NCBI RefSeq assembly: GCF_014842875.1
Contig: NZ_JACYXZ010000003.1
Coordinates: forward strand, 372,001-436,000
Source of the DNA: Nocardioides donggukensis
GTDB taxonomy: Bacteria > Actinomycetota > Actinomycetes > Propionibacteriales > Nocardioidaceae
DNA length: 64,000 nt
Reading direction: 5' to 3'
The notes under the pieces were generated by a model. The model worked only from the letters and a program-made list of their open reading frames with translations, did no database searches and was not told the DNA's origin. The first letter of the stretch is position 1, and each line of letters begins with the position of its first letter. The position numbers and the translations under genes were made by a program. Below are positions 16,341 through 25,367 of this stretch, piece after piece.

Positions 16341-16490
16341 GGCCGACACTCACGACGGGTCGATGGCCTGGGGGCCGACACTCACGACGGGTCGAGGGGT
16401 GATCGGCCGACACAAGCGACGGGTCGATGGCCTGGGGCCGACACAAGCGACGGGTCGAGGGCCTGGGGGCCGACACTCACGACGGGTCGA
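16341..16490. repeat. five-copy 32-bp-period direct repeat array
   Basis: A 23-bp unit begins GGCCGACAC and ends CGACGGGTCGA. It occurs at 16341-16363, 16373-16395, 16405-16427, 16436-16458 and 16468-16490, with starts 31-32 bp apart. Copies 1, 2 and 5 have TCA between the two blocks, and copies 3 and 4 have AAG. The 8-9-bp linkers are mostly a cctggg-containing sequence. The array fills the gap between the convergent LysR and DUF4245 genes. The last copy supplies the stop codon and final codons of the DUF4245 gene. Confidence 0.9.
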
Positions 16491-17028
16491 GGGGGGTGGT
16501 GACGAGGGACTCCGCGAAGCCGCGGACCTGCTCCTCGCCGGCACCGCCGAGCACCACGACGCTGGTGCCCTCGACCTCCGCGGCCACCGCGTAGTCGCCG
16601 CCGGAGTCGGTGAACGTCCGCCAGGTGCCGGCGACCTGGCTGTCCAGCTCGACCGGCTCGCCCTCCTCGGCGTCGGCGTCGACGAACTCCTCGACCAGGT
16701 CCTCGACCGGGTCGGTGCCCTGGCGCAGCCCGACGAACGACTCCTCGTCGGTGAGCAGCGACAGCGACCACGACGTCCCGACGTCGTAGTCGACGACGGT
16801 CGCCTGCCAGCCGTCGGGGAGCCTCGCTGGGTAGACCACCGGCAGCCCGTCCCCCGCCTGGATGCCCTCGACGCTGGTCAGGTAGTCGACCGGCGGCCGG
16901 TCGACGACCAGGTCGTCGCGGGTCGCGGCCCGGAAGGCGACGAACGCGACGATCACCGCGACCGTGACCACCAGCGCGCCGACCATCCCGCCCATGCTGC
17001 GCTGGTAGCGGCCACCCTGTTCACTCAC
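16477..17028 (-). CDS. DUF4245 domain-containing membrane-anchored protein
   Basis: A 183-residue protein with one N-terminal transmembrane anchor (about residues 13-33) and an extracellular DUF4245 domain: 'PPVDYLTSVEGIQAGDGLPVVYPARLPDGW', 'SWSLSLLTDEESFVGLRQG', 'WRTFTDSGGDYAVAAEVEGTSVVVLG'. Function is unknown. The family usually neighbours xseB, glpX or fumarase in actinobacteria, as here. The GTG start at 17026-17028 follows a GACAAT box by 6 bases. The last codons and the stop lie inside the final copy of the 32-bp repeat array, so the C-terminus has been shaped by the repeat. Confidence 0.85.
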   Translation of the reverse strand: MSEQGGRYQRSMGGMVGALVVTVAVIVAFVAFRAATRDDLVVDRPPVDYLTSVEGIQAGDGLPVVYPARLPDGWQATVVDYDVGTSWSLSLLTDEESFVGLRQGTDPVEDLVEEFVDADAEEGEPVELDSQVAGTWRTFTDSGGDYAVAAEVEGTSVVVLGGAGEEQVRGFAESLVTTPLDPS

Positions 17029-17083
17029 GACCTCATTGTCTCCGCCGCGCCCAACGCCGCGCCTCGGAGGGTCCGATGTTCCT

Positions 17084-17123
17084 CAGATACGGCGGAATCT
17101 GGCTATTCTCACCGCATCTGCGG
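17084..17123. promoter_or_regulatory. two inverted repeats upstream of the molybdate cluster
   Basis: CAGAT-N8-ATCTG (17084-17101) and CCGCA-TC-TGCGG (17112-17123) lie side by side before the HTH-TOBE gene. TATTCT (17104-17109) sits between them, and CACACT (17124-17129) is 6 bases before the GTG. They are candidate operators for the adjacent HTH protein. No binding data exist. Confidence 0.4.
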
Positions 17124-17135
17124 CACACTGGGACC

Positions 17136-17531
17136 GTGCACACCTACCGGATCGCGGAGGCCGCCGAGCTGCTCGGGGTCAGCGACGACACCGTCCGGCG
17201 CTGGATCGACCAGGGCCGGCTGGCCGCGACGACCCAGGACGGCCGCAGCGTGATCCGGGGCACCGACCTGGCCGACCATGCCGTGGCCCTGGCCCAGCGA
17301 CCGGACCGGGACACCCCCCGCGCGGCGGCGGTCAGCGCCCGGAACCGGCTGCCGGGACTCGTCACCCGGGTCACCCTCGACACCGTCATGGCCCAGGTGG
17401 AGATGATCTGCGGGCCCTACCGCCTGGTCTCGCTGATGAGCGCCGAGGCCGCCCGGGAGCTCGGGCTCGAGCCGGGGGCGCGTGCGATCGCCTCGGTCAA
17501 GTCGACCAACGTCGTCGTCGAGAGGCCCTGA
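17136..17531 (+). CDS. HTH (excisionase/MerR-like) plus TOBE molybdopterin-binding protein
   Basis: A 131-residue two-domain protein. Residues 1-45 form an excisionase/MerR-type helix-turn-helix ('YRIAEAAELLGVSDDTVRRWIDQGRL'). Residues 65-130 form a TOBE/Mop domain ('ARNRLPGLVTRVTLDTVMAQVEMICGPYRLVSLMS' in part, 'GARAIASVKSTNVVVE') of the type that binds molybdate or tungstate. It is the first gene of the mod cluster, 1 bp before modA. It is best read as a metal-responsive regulator of that cluster, a small counterpart of ModE. The GTG start is chosen for the -10-like box 6 bases upstream. Confidence 0.85.
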   Translation: MHTYRIAEAAELLGVSDDTVRRWIDQGRLAATTQDGRSVIRGTDLADHAVALAQRPDRDTPRAAAVSARNRLPGLVTRVTLDTVMAQVEMICGPYRLVSLMSAEAARELGLEPGARAIASVKSTNVVVERP

Positions 17532-17532
17532 C

Positions 17533-18285
17533 GTGACCCGTCGGACCCGCCGGGCCCTGGCCGCGGCCCTCCTGGTCCCCCTGGCCGGGTGCTCGACGGG
17601 CACCGGCGCCGGAGACGCGGACACGCTGACCGTGCTCGCGGCGGCCTCGCTGACCGATGTCTACGCCGAGCTGGCCACCGAGTTCGAGGCCGAGCACCCG
17701 GGGGTCGACGTCGAGCTCTCGTTCGGCTCCAGCACCGAGCTGGCCGAGCAGGCCGCCGACGGCGCCCCCGGCGACGTGCTCGCCACCGCCGACCCGATCT
17801 CGATGCGGGTCGCCACCGACGCCGACGCGACCGCGACGGAGCCGGTGGTGTTCGGCACCAACTCGATGGTGCTGGTGGTCCCGGCCGGCAACCCGGCCGG
17901 GATCGCCGGCCTCGACGACCTGGCCGGGAGCACCTGGGTCCGGTGCGCCGACGAGGTCCCCTGCGGCCGGGTGGCGCTGGCGCTGGTCGAGCAGAACGGG
18001 CTGAGCTCCGAGCCCGCGAGCCTGGAGCAGGACGTGCGCTCGGCCCTCGAGAAGGTGACCTCGGGCGAGGCCGACGCCGGGCTCGTCTACGCCACCGACG
18101 CGGCATCCGCCGGCGACGCCGTGGAGGTCGTCCCGGTGCCCGGCGCCGGGCGGGCCGCGACGTCGTACCTGCTGGCCGTCCTGGACGGCGCCCAGGCCCC
18201 CGGGCTGGCGCAGGACTGGGTGGACCTGGTGCTCTCCGAGGCCGGCCGGACCGTCCTGACCGACGCCGGGTTCGGCGCACCGTGA
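17533..18285 (+). CDS. modA: molybdate ABC transporter substrate-binding lipoprotein
   Basis: A 250-residue ModA. A lipoprotein signal peptide has lipobox 'LAGC' with Cys20 as the first mature residue. The oxyanion-binding fold follows: 'LTVLAAASLTDVYAELATEFE', 'FGSSTELAEQAADGAPGDVLATAD', 'VFGTNSMVLVVPAGNPAGI', 'GEADAGLVYATDA'. It captures molybdate outside the membrane. The GTG start lies one base after the upstream stop, and modB starts inside its stop codon. The four genes are thus one operon. Confidence 0.92.
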   Translation: MTRRTRRALAAALLVPLAGCSTGTGAGDADTLTVLAAASLTDVYAELATEFEAEHPGVDVELSFGSSTELAEQAADGAPGDVLATADPISMRVATDADATATEPVVFGTNSMVLVVPAGNPAGIAGLDDLAGSTWVRCADEVPCGRVALALVEQNGLSSEPASLEQDVRSALEKVTSGEADAGLVYATDAASAGDAVEVVPVPGAGRAATSYLLAVLDGAQAPGLAQDWVDLVLSEAGRTVLTDAGFGAP

Positions 18286-19082
18286 GGACCGCCCCGGACC
18301 CGCTCGGCCGGCCGCCGGCGCTGCTCCTGGTCCCGGCGGCCCTCGCGACCGCCCTGCTGGTGGTGCCGCTGGCCGCCATGGTCGCGGCGGTGGACTGGCC
18401 CGGGCTCCCGGCCCAGCTGCGCTCGGAGCCGCTGCGGGACGCCCTGTGGCTGTCGCTCACCACCTCCACCGCCGCGATGCTGGTCTGCCTGCTGCTCGGG
18501 CTGCCGCTGGCCTGGCTCCTGGCCCGCGTGGACTTCGCCGGCCGCGGAGCCCTCCGCGCCCTGGTCACGGTCCCGCTCGTCCTGCCCCCGGTGGTCGCCG
18601 GGGTGGCCCTGCGCACTGCGTTCGGGCGCACCGGCGTGCTGGGCGCGCCCCTGGAGGAGCTCACCGGCTTCAGCTTCCCCTTCACCGTGTGGGGCGTGGT
18701 GCTCGCCCACGTGTTCGTGTCGCTGCCGTTCGTGGTGATCGCGGTCGAGGGCGCGCTCCGCTCGGCCAACCCCGAGTACGACGCCGCGGCGGCCACGCTC
18801 GGCGCCTCGCGCTGGACCGGCTTCCGGCGGGTCACGGTGCCGCTCGCGCTGCCGGGCATCCTCGCCGGCATGGTGCTCGGCTGGGCCCGGTCGCTGGGCG
18901 AGTTCGGGGCGACGATCACGTTCAACGGCAACTACCCGGGCCGCACCCAGACCATGCCGACCCTGATCTACGTGACCCGCCAGGCCGACCAGGACGCGGC
19001 GCTGGCGCTCAGCCTGGTAATGCTGGTGGTCTCGGTGGCGATCCTGGTCATGCTGCGCGACCGCTGGCTGGTGACGCCGTGA
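18282..19082 (+). CDS. modB: molybdate ABC transporter permease
   Basis: A 266-residue ModB with about six transmembrane helices and the ABC coupling loop '[25 protein letters not shown]'-like segment (residues about 168-190). '[30 protein letters not shown]' is characteristic of molybdate permeases. Starts and ends overlap both neighbours by GTGA. Confidence 0.92.
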   Translation: MRTAPDPLGRPPALLLVPAALATALLVVPLAAMVAAVDWPGLPAQLRSEPLRDALWLSLTTSTAAMLVCLLLGLPLAWLLARVDFAGRGALRALVTVPLVLPPVVAGVALRTAFGRTGVLGAPLEELTGFSFPFTVWGVVLAHVFVSLPFVVIAVEGALRSANPEYDAAAATLGASRWTGFRRVTVPLALPGILAGMVLGWARSLGEFGATITFNGNYPGRTQTMPTLIYVTRQADQDAALALSLVMLVVSVAILVMLRDRWLVTP

Positions 19083-20050
19083 GCTTCGACGTGCGGCTCA
19101 CCGTGCCGGGGCGGCTGGAGGCCGGGCTGACCGCGGCGGACGGCGACGTGGTGGCGGTGATCGGGCCGAACGGGGCCGGCAAGTCCACCCTGGTGCGGGC
19201 GCTGGCCGGCCTGGTCCAGGCCGACGGCCACGCCCGGCTCGACGGCGTCAACCTGCTCCGGGTGCCGGCCCGCGACCGGCACGTCGGCCTGGTCTTCCAG
19301 GACCAGATGCTCTTCCCGCACCTGACCGCGCGCGACAACGTCGCGTTCGGCCCTCGCGCCCGCGGCGTGCCACGGGCCGAGGCCGACGCCGCCGCGGTGG
19401 CCTGGTTGGACCGGCTCGGGGTGGCAGAGCTGGCCGGACGGCGACCGCGGCAGCTCTCGGGCGGCCAGGCGCAGCGGGTCGCGATCGCCCGCGCCCTGGC
19501 CGCCGACCCGAGGCTGCTCCTGCTCGACGAGCCGATGGCCGGGCTCGACGTCGGGGTGGCGACCAGCCTGCGGCTCGAGCTCTCCGCGCACCTCGCCGAG
19601 TTCACCGGCGTCACCCTCCTGGTCACCCACGACGCGATCGACGCGCTCACCATCGCCTCGCACGTGCTCGTGGTCGACGAGGGCCGGGTCGCCCAGTTCG
19701 GCACCCCGCTGGAGGTCTCGCAGCAGCCGGCCACCGACCACGTGGCCCGGCTGGTCGGGCTGAACGTGCTCCGCCGGGGAGACCTGCTGCGGGCGTTCAG
19801 CCCGACCGCGGTCACCGTCGACGTCCAGGAGCCGCACGGGTCGGCGCGGAACCGGTGGCCGGGCCGGGTCGCGGCGGTCAGCCCGCACGGCGGCACCCTG
19901 CGGCTGGTGGTGCGCACCACCGACGGACCGGAGCTGATCGCCGACGTCACGCCGGCCGCGGCCACCGAGCTCGGTCTGACCCCGGGTCGGGCGGTGTGGC
20001 TCTCGGTCAAGGAGTCCTCGGTGCGGTCGTACGCCGCGGCACCGGCCTGA
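19079..20050 (+). CDS. modC: molybdate ABC transporter ATP-binding protein
   Basis: A 323-residue ModC. Walker A is GPNGAGKST, the Q-loop '[12 protein letters not shown]', the signature 'LSGGQAQR', Walker B '[12 protein letters not shown]' and the switch His 'VTHD'. After about residue 230 comes a TOBE domain ('[19 protein letters not shown] ... [16 protein letters not shown]' with the middle omitted) that may sense molybdate. It is the last gene of the mod operon. 17 bp later the glpX gene begins with its own -10 box. Confidence 0.92.
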   Translation: MSFDVRLTVPGRLEAGLTAADGDVVAVIGPNGAGKSTLVRALAGLVQADGHARLDGVNLLRVPARDRHVGLVFQDQMLFPHLTARDNVAFGPRARGVPRAEADAAAVAWLDRLGVAELAGRRPRQLSGGQAQRVAIARALAADPRLLLLDEPMAGLDVGVATSLRLELSAHLAEFTGVTLLVTHDAIDALTIASHVLVVDEGRVAQFGTPLEVSQQPATDHVARLVGLNVLRRGDLLRAFSPTAVTVDVQEPHGSARNRWPGRVAAVSPHGGTLRLVVRTTDGPELIADVTPAAATELGLTPGRAVWLSVKESSVRSYAAAPA

Positions 20051-20067
20051 GCCGTTACCATCGCGCC

Positions 20068-21093
20068 ATGTCCGACACCACCGCGCCGTCGTCGTCCGCC
20101 GTCAGCTCCGAGAGGCCGGACCGCAACCTGGCCCTGGAGCTGGTCCGGGTCACCGAGGCGGCCGCCATGGCCGCCGGCCGATGGGTCGGACGTGGCGACA
20201 AGAACGGTGCCGACGGCGTCGCCGTCAACGCGATGCGGGTGCTGATCTCCAGCATCGGCATGTCCGGCACCGTGGTCATCGGCGAGGGCGAGAAGGACAA
20301 CGCCCCCATGCTCTACAACGGCGAGCAGGTCGGCGACGGCAACGGACCGGAGTGCGACGTCGCGGTCGACCCGATCGACGGCACGACGCTGGCCGCCAAG
20401 GGCATGACGAACGCGATCTCGGTGCTGGCGGTGGCCCCTCGGGGCACGATGTACGACCCGTCGGCGGTGTTCTACATGGAGAAGCTGGTCACCGGCCCGG
20501 AGGCCGCCGAGGTGGTCGACATCCGGCTCCCGGTCGCCGAGAACATCCACCTCGTCGCCAAGGCGAAGGGCGTCACGCCCGAGGACGTCACGGTCGTGCT
20601 GCTCGACCGCCCGCGCCACGAGCGGATCGCCGAGGAGATCCGGGCGACCGGTGCCCGGATCAAGTTCATCACCGACGGTGACGTCGCCGGGGCGATCATG
20701 GCGGCCCGCCCCGAGACCGGCATCGACCTGCTGCTCGGCATCGGCGGCACCCCCGAGGGGATCATCGCGGCCTGCGCGATGAAGTGCCTGGGCGGCACGA
20801 TCCAGGGCCGGCTGTGGCCCACCGATGACGAGGAACGGCAGCGCGCGATCGACGCCGGCCACGACCTCGACGCCGTGCTCTCGACCGACCAGCTGGTGAC
20901 CGGTGACGACTGCTTCTTCGTCGCCACCGGGATCACCGACGGCGAGCTGATGCGCGGCGTGCGCTACCGCGCCGGCGGTGCCACGACGCACTCGCTGGTG
21001 ATGCGCTCGCGCAGCGGCACGATCCGCTCGATCACCAGCGAGCACCGGCTCTCCAAGCTGCGCTCCTACTCCGCGGTCGACTTCGAGCACTGA
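20068..21093 (+). CDS. glpX: class II fructose-1,6-bisphosphatase
   Basis: A 341-residue GlpX, the gluconeogenic phosphatase of actinobacteria, which removes the 1-phosphate of fructose 1,6-bisphosphate. Landmarks: '[18 protein letters not shown]' and '[17 protein letters not shown]' (metal-binding Asp residues), '[17 protein letters not shown]' and the C-terminal '[15 protein letters not shown]'. Length is normal. ATG 20068 follows TACCAT (20056-20061) by 6 bases, so the mRNA is probably leaderless and independent of the mod operon. Confidence 0.97.
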   Translation: MSDTTAPSSSAVSSERPDRNLALELVRVTEAAAMAAGRWVGRGDKNGADGVAVNAMRVLISSIGMSGTVVIGEGEKDNAPMLYNGEQVGDGNGPECDVAVDPIDGTTLAAKGMTNAISVLAVAPRGTMYDPSAVFYMEKLVTGPEAAEVVDIRLPVAENIHLVAKAKGVTPEDVTVVLLDRPRHERIAEEIRATGARIKFITDGDVAGAIMAARPETGIDLLLGIGGTPEGIIAACAMKCLGGTIQGRLWPTDDEERQRAIDAGHDLDAVLSTDQLVTGDDCFFVATGITDGELMRGVRYRAGGATTHSLVMRSRSGTIRSITSEHRLSKLRSYSAVDFEH

Positions 21094-21096
21094 GCC

Positions 21097-21116
21097 GCGG
21101 CCCGGGACCGGGCCGC
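21097..21116. terminator. GC hairpin between glpX and the convergent hydrolase
   Basis: The inverted repeat GCGGCCCG-ggac-CGGGCCGC begins 4 bases after the glpX stop. It faces the end of a convergent gene, so it could serve both strands. Confidence 0.6.
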
Positions 21117-21144
21117 ACTCGGGCCTCTCTGGAGCCCTCGCGCC

Positions 21145-21972
21145 TCAGGCGGAGCGGCGGGCGCGCCGGGCGGCGGCCGAGCGCTGGATCCCCAGCTCGG
21201 CGACCACGGCGTCGGCGACCCGCGGGTCGACGGCCATGCCCACGTGGCTGGCCCGCACCTCCACCGCGCGGGCGGCCGGGTCGATGCAGGAGCGCCAGTC
21301 GACCAGCCCGTCCCAGCGGGAGTAGATCGCGCTGAAGTCGACGTCCGGCGGCAGCGGCGAGCGCGACTCCTCCCACGCCTCGCGGGCGCAGACCCCGCCG
21401 ACGCAGTCCTCGGACATCAGCCCGGGGACGCCGGCCCGGGTCAGCCGGACCAGCACGTCGGTCGCCGAGAGCAGCACCGGGTGGGCGGTGCCGGGCGCCA
21501 GCATCGGGCTGCCCATCGTGACGATGCCCGAGACCAGGTCGGGGCGGCGGACCGCCAGCCCCCGCGCCAACATGCCGCCGAGGCTGTGCCCGACGATCCG
21601 GACCCGGCTCCCCCGCCGGGCCGCGATCGCCTCCAGCCGTCGCTCCAGCAGGGCCGTGTTCCCCCGCATGCAGGAGACGTTGGTCCGGATCTGACTGCGG
21701 TAGGTGCGGTAGCCGTGCCGCCGCAGCGTGGCGGCCATCAGCCGGAGGGAGTAGTCCCCCGCGAGGAATCCCGGGACCAGCAGCACCGGCTCCCCCGCCC
21801 GGGCCGGGCTGCGCCGGACGTACGGCGTGGCCCGCAGCTCGCGGCGTACCGCCACGGCCCGCCACGACGCCCGGCCGACCTCGGGCGCCAGCCGGAGCTC
21901 CTGCACCAGCGAGCGGAACCGCGGCTGGGCGTACCCCTCGGGCGCGAGGAACGGTGCCAGGTGGTTGCCCAT
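21145..21972 (-). CDS. alpha/beta hydrolase, triacylglycerol lipase/PGAP1-like
   Basis: A 275-residue alpha/beta hydrolase without a clear signal peptide. 'PVLLVPGFLAGDYSL' supplies the oxyanion strand and 'IVGHSLGGMLARGLAVRRPD' the nucleophile elbow GHSLGG. 'MGSPML' and the late 'SRWDGLVDW' (Asp) and 'ASHVGMAVDP' (His) complete a plausible Ser-Asp-His triad. It resembles esterase/lipases of the PGAP1-like group with an unknown ester substrate. ATG 21970-21972 follows a TACCGT box by 6 bases. Confidence 0.8.
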   Translation of the reverse strand: MGNHLAPFLAPEGYAQPRFRSLVQELRLAPEVGRASWRAVAVRRELRATPYVRRSPARAGEPVLLVPGFLAGDYSLRLMAATLRRHGYRTYRSQIRTNVSCMRGNTALLERRLEAIAARRGSRVRIVGHSLGGMLARGLAVRRPDLVSGIVTMGSPMLAPGTAHPVLLSATDVLVRLTRAGVPGLMSEDCVGGVCAREAWEESRSPLPPDVDFSAIYSRWDGLVDWRSCIDPAARAVEVRASHVGMAVDPRVADAVVAELGIQRSAAARRARRSA

Positions 21973-22050
21973 CCCCTCACGGTAGGGCGCTCACGGCCCG
22001 AATCGACGGCAATTGTCCGCATCCGCAACCATGTCGTGTTGGATGGAGGC

Positions 22051-23013
22051 ATGACGACCTCCCGACCGATCACCACGTCCGAGGAGCTCTTCGCCCCGGT
22101 CAGCCCGGGCGTCGAGCTGTGCTACCAGACCTTCGGCGACCCCGCCGACGAGCCGCTCCTGCTGGTGATGGGCCTGGGCGGGCCGATGCTGTGGTGGGAC
22201 ACCGGATTCTGCGAGCAGCTGGCCGGCCAGGGCTTCCGCGTGATCCGCTACGACAACCGCGACACGGGGCGATCCTCGACGATGCGCGGCCGGGTCAGCC
22301 GGCTGGCGCTGGTCCGGGCGTTCGCCGGCCGGCGGGTCACGGCGCCGTACTCGCTGTCCGACATGGCGGCCGACGCCGTCGGCCTTCTCGACCACCTCGG
22401 GCTGGACTCCGCGCACGTCGCCGGCATCTCGATGGGCGGCATGATCGCCCAGACCATGGCCCTCGAGCACACCCCGCGGGTGCGGACGCTGACCTCGATC
22501 ATGTCCACGACCGGGAAGCGGACCGTCGGCTGGCAGGACCCGAAGCTGATCCCGCGCCTGCTCGCGGGACGCCAGGTGGACCGCGAGGCGTACGTCGCCA
22601 CGTCGGCCGCGTTCTGGAAGCTGATCGGCTCACCCGGCTTCCCGGCCACCCCGGAGCACCAGCGCCGCAAGGCCGAGGACACCTTCGACCGGGGGATCAA
22701 CGGGCCGGGCGTCCTGCGGCACATGATGGCCGTGCTGACCCAGCCGAACCGGACCGCCGCCCTGCACGGGCTGCGCACGCCGACCCTGGTCGTGCACGGC
22801 ATGGCCGACCGGATGGTGCACGTCTCCGGCGGCCGGGCCACCTCCGCGGCGATCCCGGGCTCCGAGCTGCTGCTGGTCGACGGCATGGGCCACGACCTGC
22901 CCGAGCCGCTGTGGCCGACGATCACCCAGGCGATCCGGCGCACCGCCGACCGGGCCGACCGGGCCGAGAGGGCCGACCGGGCGGACCGGGCGGACCGGGC
23001 GGACCGGCGCTAG
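22051..23013 (+). CDS. alpha/beta hydrolase with repetitive Ala-Asp-Arg tail
   Basis: A 320-residue alpha/beta hydrolase: 'LLLVMGLGGPMLWWDTGF', 'VIRYDNRDTGRSS', nucleophile elbow 'GISMGGMIAQ', 'PTLVVHGMADRMV' (Asp) and 'MGHDLPE' (His). It resembles the aclacinomycin methylesterase/bromoperoxidase branch. GGAGG lies 2-6 bases before ATG 22051. The last 23 residues are a run of ADR/AER tripeptides encoded by seven 9-bp repeats, absent from ordinary hydrolases, and probably a slippage-generated tail. Confidence 0.85.
   Translation: MTTSRPITTSEELFAPVSPGVELCYQTFGDPADEPLLLVMGLGGPMLWWDTGFCEQLAGQGFRVIRYDNRDTGRSSTMRGRVSRLALVRAFAGRRVTAPYSLSDMAADAVGLLDHLGLDSAHVAGISMGGMIAQTMALEHTPRVRTLTSIMSTTGKRTVGWQDPKLIPRLLAGRQVDREAYVATSAAFWKLIGSPGFPATPEHQRRKAEDTFDRGINGPGVLRHMMAVLTQPNRTAALHGLRTPTLVVHGMADRMVHVSGGRATSAAIPGSELLLVDGMGHDLPEPLWPTITQAIRRTADRADRAERADRADRADRADRR
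22945..23007 (+). repeat. seven tandem 9-bp repeats encoding (Ala-Asp-Arg)n
   Basis: Units of the form gcc/g-gac-cgg run from 22945 to 23007, with one variant (gccgagagg). They extend the hydrolase reading frame at its 3' end. Unit number could vary between strains without shifting the frame. Confidence 0.85.
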
Positions 23014-23049
23014 CGAACCGGGAGTGAAACCCGGGCGACCGGGTACCCC

Positions 23050-23078
23050 TTGCCTCGCGGTCGCACGGATGGTGTGAT
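23050..23078 (+). promoter_or_regulatory. candidate promoter of the rightward sugar ABC operon
   Basis: TTGCCT (23050-23055) is separated by 17 bp from TGTGAT (23073-23078), 28 bp before the lipoprotein start. No operator-like palindrome was seen here, in contrast to the leftward sugar operon. Confidence 0.35.
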
Positions 23079-23106
23079 CTGGGCCTCGGAGCAGCAGGGG
23101 GTAGGG

Positions 23107-24405
23107 ATGACCGGACGACGGGACGGACGGACACGGCTCGGCCATCGGGCTCGTCGGGGTCGTCGGGGCTTCGCGACCGCGGCGGCGGTGGTCCTGCTCT
23201 CCTCCGCACTCGCGGCCTGTGGCGGCGACTCGGGCACCGAGCTGATCTGGTACACGAACCCCGACACGGGCGGCCAGGCCAAGCTGGCCGAGAAGTGCAG
23301 CACCGACGACTACACGATCACCACGCAGGTGCTCCCCCAGGACGCCAGCCAGCAGCGCATCCAGCTGGTGCGCCGGCTGGCCGCCGGTGACACCGAGATC
23401 GACCTGATGAGCCTCGACCCACCCTTCACCGCCGAGTTCGCCGAGGCCGGCTACCTGGCCGACATCCCGGACGGGCTCGAGCAGAAGCTCACCGACCAGT
23501 CCTTCGAGGGTGCCGTGGACGCGGCCACGTGGGAGGACCAGATGGTCGTGGCACCGTTCTGGTCCAACACCCAGGTGCTCTGGTACCGCAAGTCGTTCGT
23601 GGAGAAGACCGACCTGGACGTGAGCCAGCCGGTCACCTGGGAGCAGGTGATCCGGGCGGCCGACGAGAACGGCGGCAAGGTCGCCGTCCAGGCCAACAAG
23701 TACGAGGGCTACGCGGTCTGGATCAACGCCCTGTTCGAGGGAGCCGGCGGCCGACTGGTCGAGGACGTGGAGCAGGGAGCGGACGCCACCGTGACCGTCG
23801 ACTCCCCGGCCGGCGAGGACGCGGCACGGGTCGTCGAGCAGCTGGCCTCGTCCAAGGCGGCCCCGGCAGACCTCTCGGTGTCCAACGAGGGCACCGCCGT
23901 GGCCACCTTCGGCTCCGACGCCGGCGCCTTCATGGTCAACTGGACGTTCGTCTGGACGGCCTACGGAGACGACCCGGTTTCCAAGGACATCGGCTTCACC
24001 CGGTATCCGCGCACCGTCGAGGGCGAGGAGTCGGCCCCGCCCTACGGCGGCATCGGGCTCGGCGTCAACGCCGCGACCGAGAGCAGGTCCGAGGCCATGT
24101 CGGCCGTCGAGTGCATCACCAGCCCCGAGAACCAGGCCTTCTACGCCAACGACTCGGGGAACATGCCGGCCAGTGCGGCCGGCTACGACGACCCCAAGCT
24201 GCGGGAGACCTACGGCCAGGACCTCCTCGACCTCTTCCAGCAGAGCGTGGAGGCGGCAGCACCGCGCACGGTCTCGCCCTACTGGAGTGACATCTCGCTC
24301 TCCCTGCAGAGCACCTGGCACCCGCCGTCGTCCGTCGACGGCCAGACCCCCGGGCAGTCCGCGGACTTCATGTCCCAGGCACTGCAGGCAGAGAGGTTGC
24401 TGTGA
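23107..24405 (+). CDS. carbohydrate ABC transporter substrate-binding lipoprotein
   Basis: A 432-residue extracellular solute-binding protein of the maltose/trehalose type. A twin-Arg-rich, basic N-terminus precedes a hydrophobic stretch and lipobox 'LAAC' (Cys38). Mature landmarks are 'ELIWYTNPDTGGQAKLAEKC', 'ASQQRIQLVRRLAAGDTEIDLMSLD' and 'WYRKSFVEKTDLD'. The neighbouring order SBP, two permeases, MalK-like ATPase and its general look recall mycobacterial LpqY-SugABC (trehalose uptake). Specificity is inference only. ATG 23107 is chosen because it directly precedes the basic signal region, with GGGGG upstream. Confidence 0.88.
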   Translation: MTGRRDGRTRLGHRARRGRRGFATAAAVVLLSSALAACGGDSGTELIWYTNPDTGGQAKLAEKCSTDDYTITTQVLPQDASQQRIQLVRRLAAGDTEIDLMSLDPPFTAEFAEAGYLADIPDGLEQKLTDQSFEGAVDAATWEDQMVVAPFWSNTQVLWYRKSFVEKTDLDVSQPVTWEQVIRAADENGGKVAVQANKYEGYAVWINALFEGAGGRLVEDVEQGADATVTVDSPAGEDAARVVEQLASSKAAPADLSVSNEGTAVATFGSDAGAFMVNWTFVWTAYGDDPVSKDIGFTRYPRTVEGEESAPPYGGIGLGVNAATESRSEAMSAVECITSPENQAFYANDSGNMPASAAGYDDPKLRETYGQDLLDLFQQSVEAAAPRTVSPYWSDISLSLQSTWHPPSSVDGQTPGQSADFMSQALQAERLL

Positions 24406-25367
24406 GCACCGCCGTCTCCCCGGACCAGAGGTCCACGACCCGCAAGACCGGCAGGCAGGCGCGGTCGCCGAGCACGGAGCGCTCCCGCGCCGAGAACCGC
24501 CTCGGCCTCAAGCTGGTCGCGCCGGCCGTCGTGCTGATGCTGCTGGTCACCGCCTACCCCATGCTGCAGGCGCTGTACCTCTCGCTGTTCCGCTACCGGC
24601 TGACCAACCCCGACGACCGCCAGTTCATCGGCTTCGACAACTACGTGACCGCGCTGAGCGACCAGCTGTTCTGGCAGGATCTGTGGAACACCGTCGTGAT
24701 CATGGTGGTCACGGTCGCGGTCGAGCTGGTCATCGGCTTCGCGTTCGCCATGGTGATGCACCGGGTGATCTTCGCCCGCGGCGTGATCCGCACCTCGATC
24801 CTGATCCCCTACGGCATCATCACCGTGGTCTCGGCCTTCGCCTGGCAGTTCGCGTTCAGCCTCAACAACGGGTTCGTGAACGGCTGGTTCAGCTGGCTCC
24901 CGTGGATCGCCGCCGACACGAACTGGTTCGGCGACCACTGGCACGCGATGTTCGCGATCATGGTCTCGGAGATCTGGAAGACCACGCCGTTCATGGCGCT
25001 CCTGCTCCTGGCCGGGCTGTCCCAGGTCTCGGAGGACATGATCGAGGCCGCCAAGGTGGACGGCGCGACCTGGTGGCAGCGGCTGTGGAAGGTGATCCTG
25101 CCGAACATGCGGGCCGCGATCATGGTCGCGGTGCTCTTCCGGGCCCTCGACGCCTTCCGCATCTTCGACAACATCTTCGTCATGACCAAGGGAGCGCAGG
25201 AGACCGAGTCCTCGTCCTTCCTGACCTACAGACAGGTGATCGAGCAGTTCCAGCTGGGCATGGGCTCCGCCCTGTCCGTGCTGCTCTTCCTGTCGGTGCT
25301 GGTCCTGGCCTACGGGATCGTCAAGCTGTTCCGGGTGGACCTGTCGCAGGCGAGGGGTGAGGGCTGA
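24402..25367 (+). CDS. carbohydrate ABC transporter permease (MalF/SugA-like)
   Basis: A 321-residue permease with six main transmembrane helices after a basic cytoplasmic N-terminus. The coupling motif 'EAAKVDGATWWQRLWKVILP' lies about residue 215-235. 'YPMLQALYLSLFRYRL' and 'ALDAFRIFDNIFVMTKGA' are typical of the MalF/UgpA branch. GTG 24402 overlaps the preceding stop codon, and the next permease overlaps its stop (TGATG). Confidence 0.92.
   Translation: MSTAVSPDQRSTTRKTGRQARSPSTERSRAENRLGLKLVAPAVVLMLLVTAYPMLQALYLSLFRYRLTNPDDRQFIGFDNYVTALSDQLFWQDLWNTVVIMVVTVAVELVIGFAFAMVMHRVIFARGVIRTSILIPYGIITVVSAFAWQFAFSLNNGFVNGWFSWLPWIAADTNWFGDHWHAMFAIMVSEIWKTTPFMALLLLAGLSQVSEDMIEAAKVDGATWWQRLWKVILPNMRAAIMVAVLFRALDAFRIFDNIFVMTKGAQETESSSFLTYRQVIEQFQLGMGSALSVLLFLSVLVLAYGIVKLFRVDLSQARGEG

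Noticed and set aside
16341..16490. Regular repeats resembling a CRISPR array
   Set aside because: The intervening segments are only 8-9 bp and mostly identical, and no cas genes are nearby. It is a tandem repeat, not a CRISPR array.
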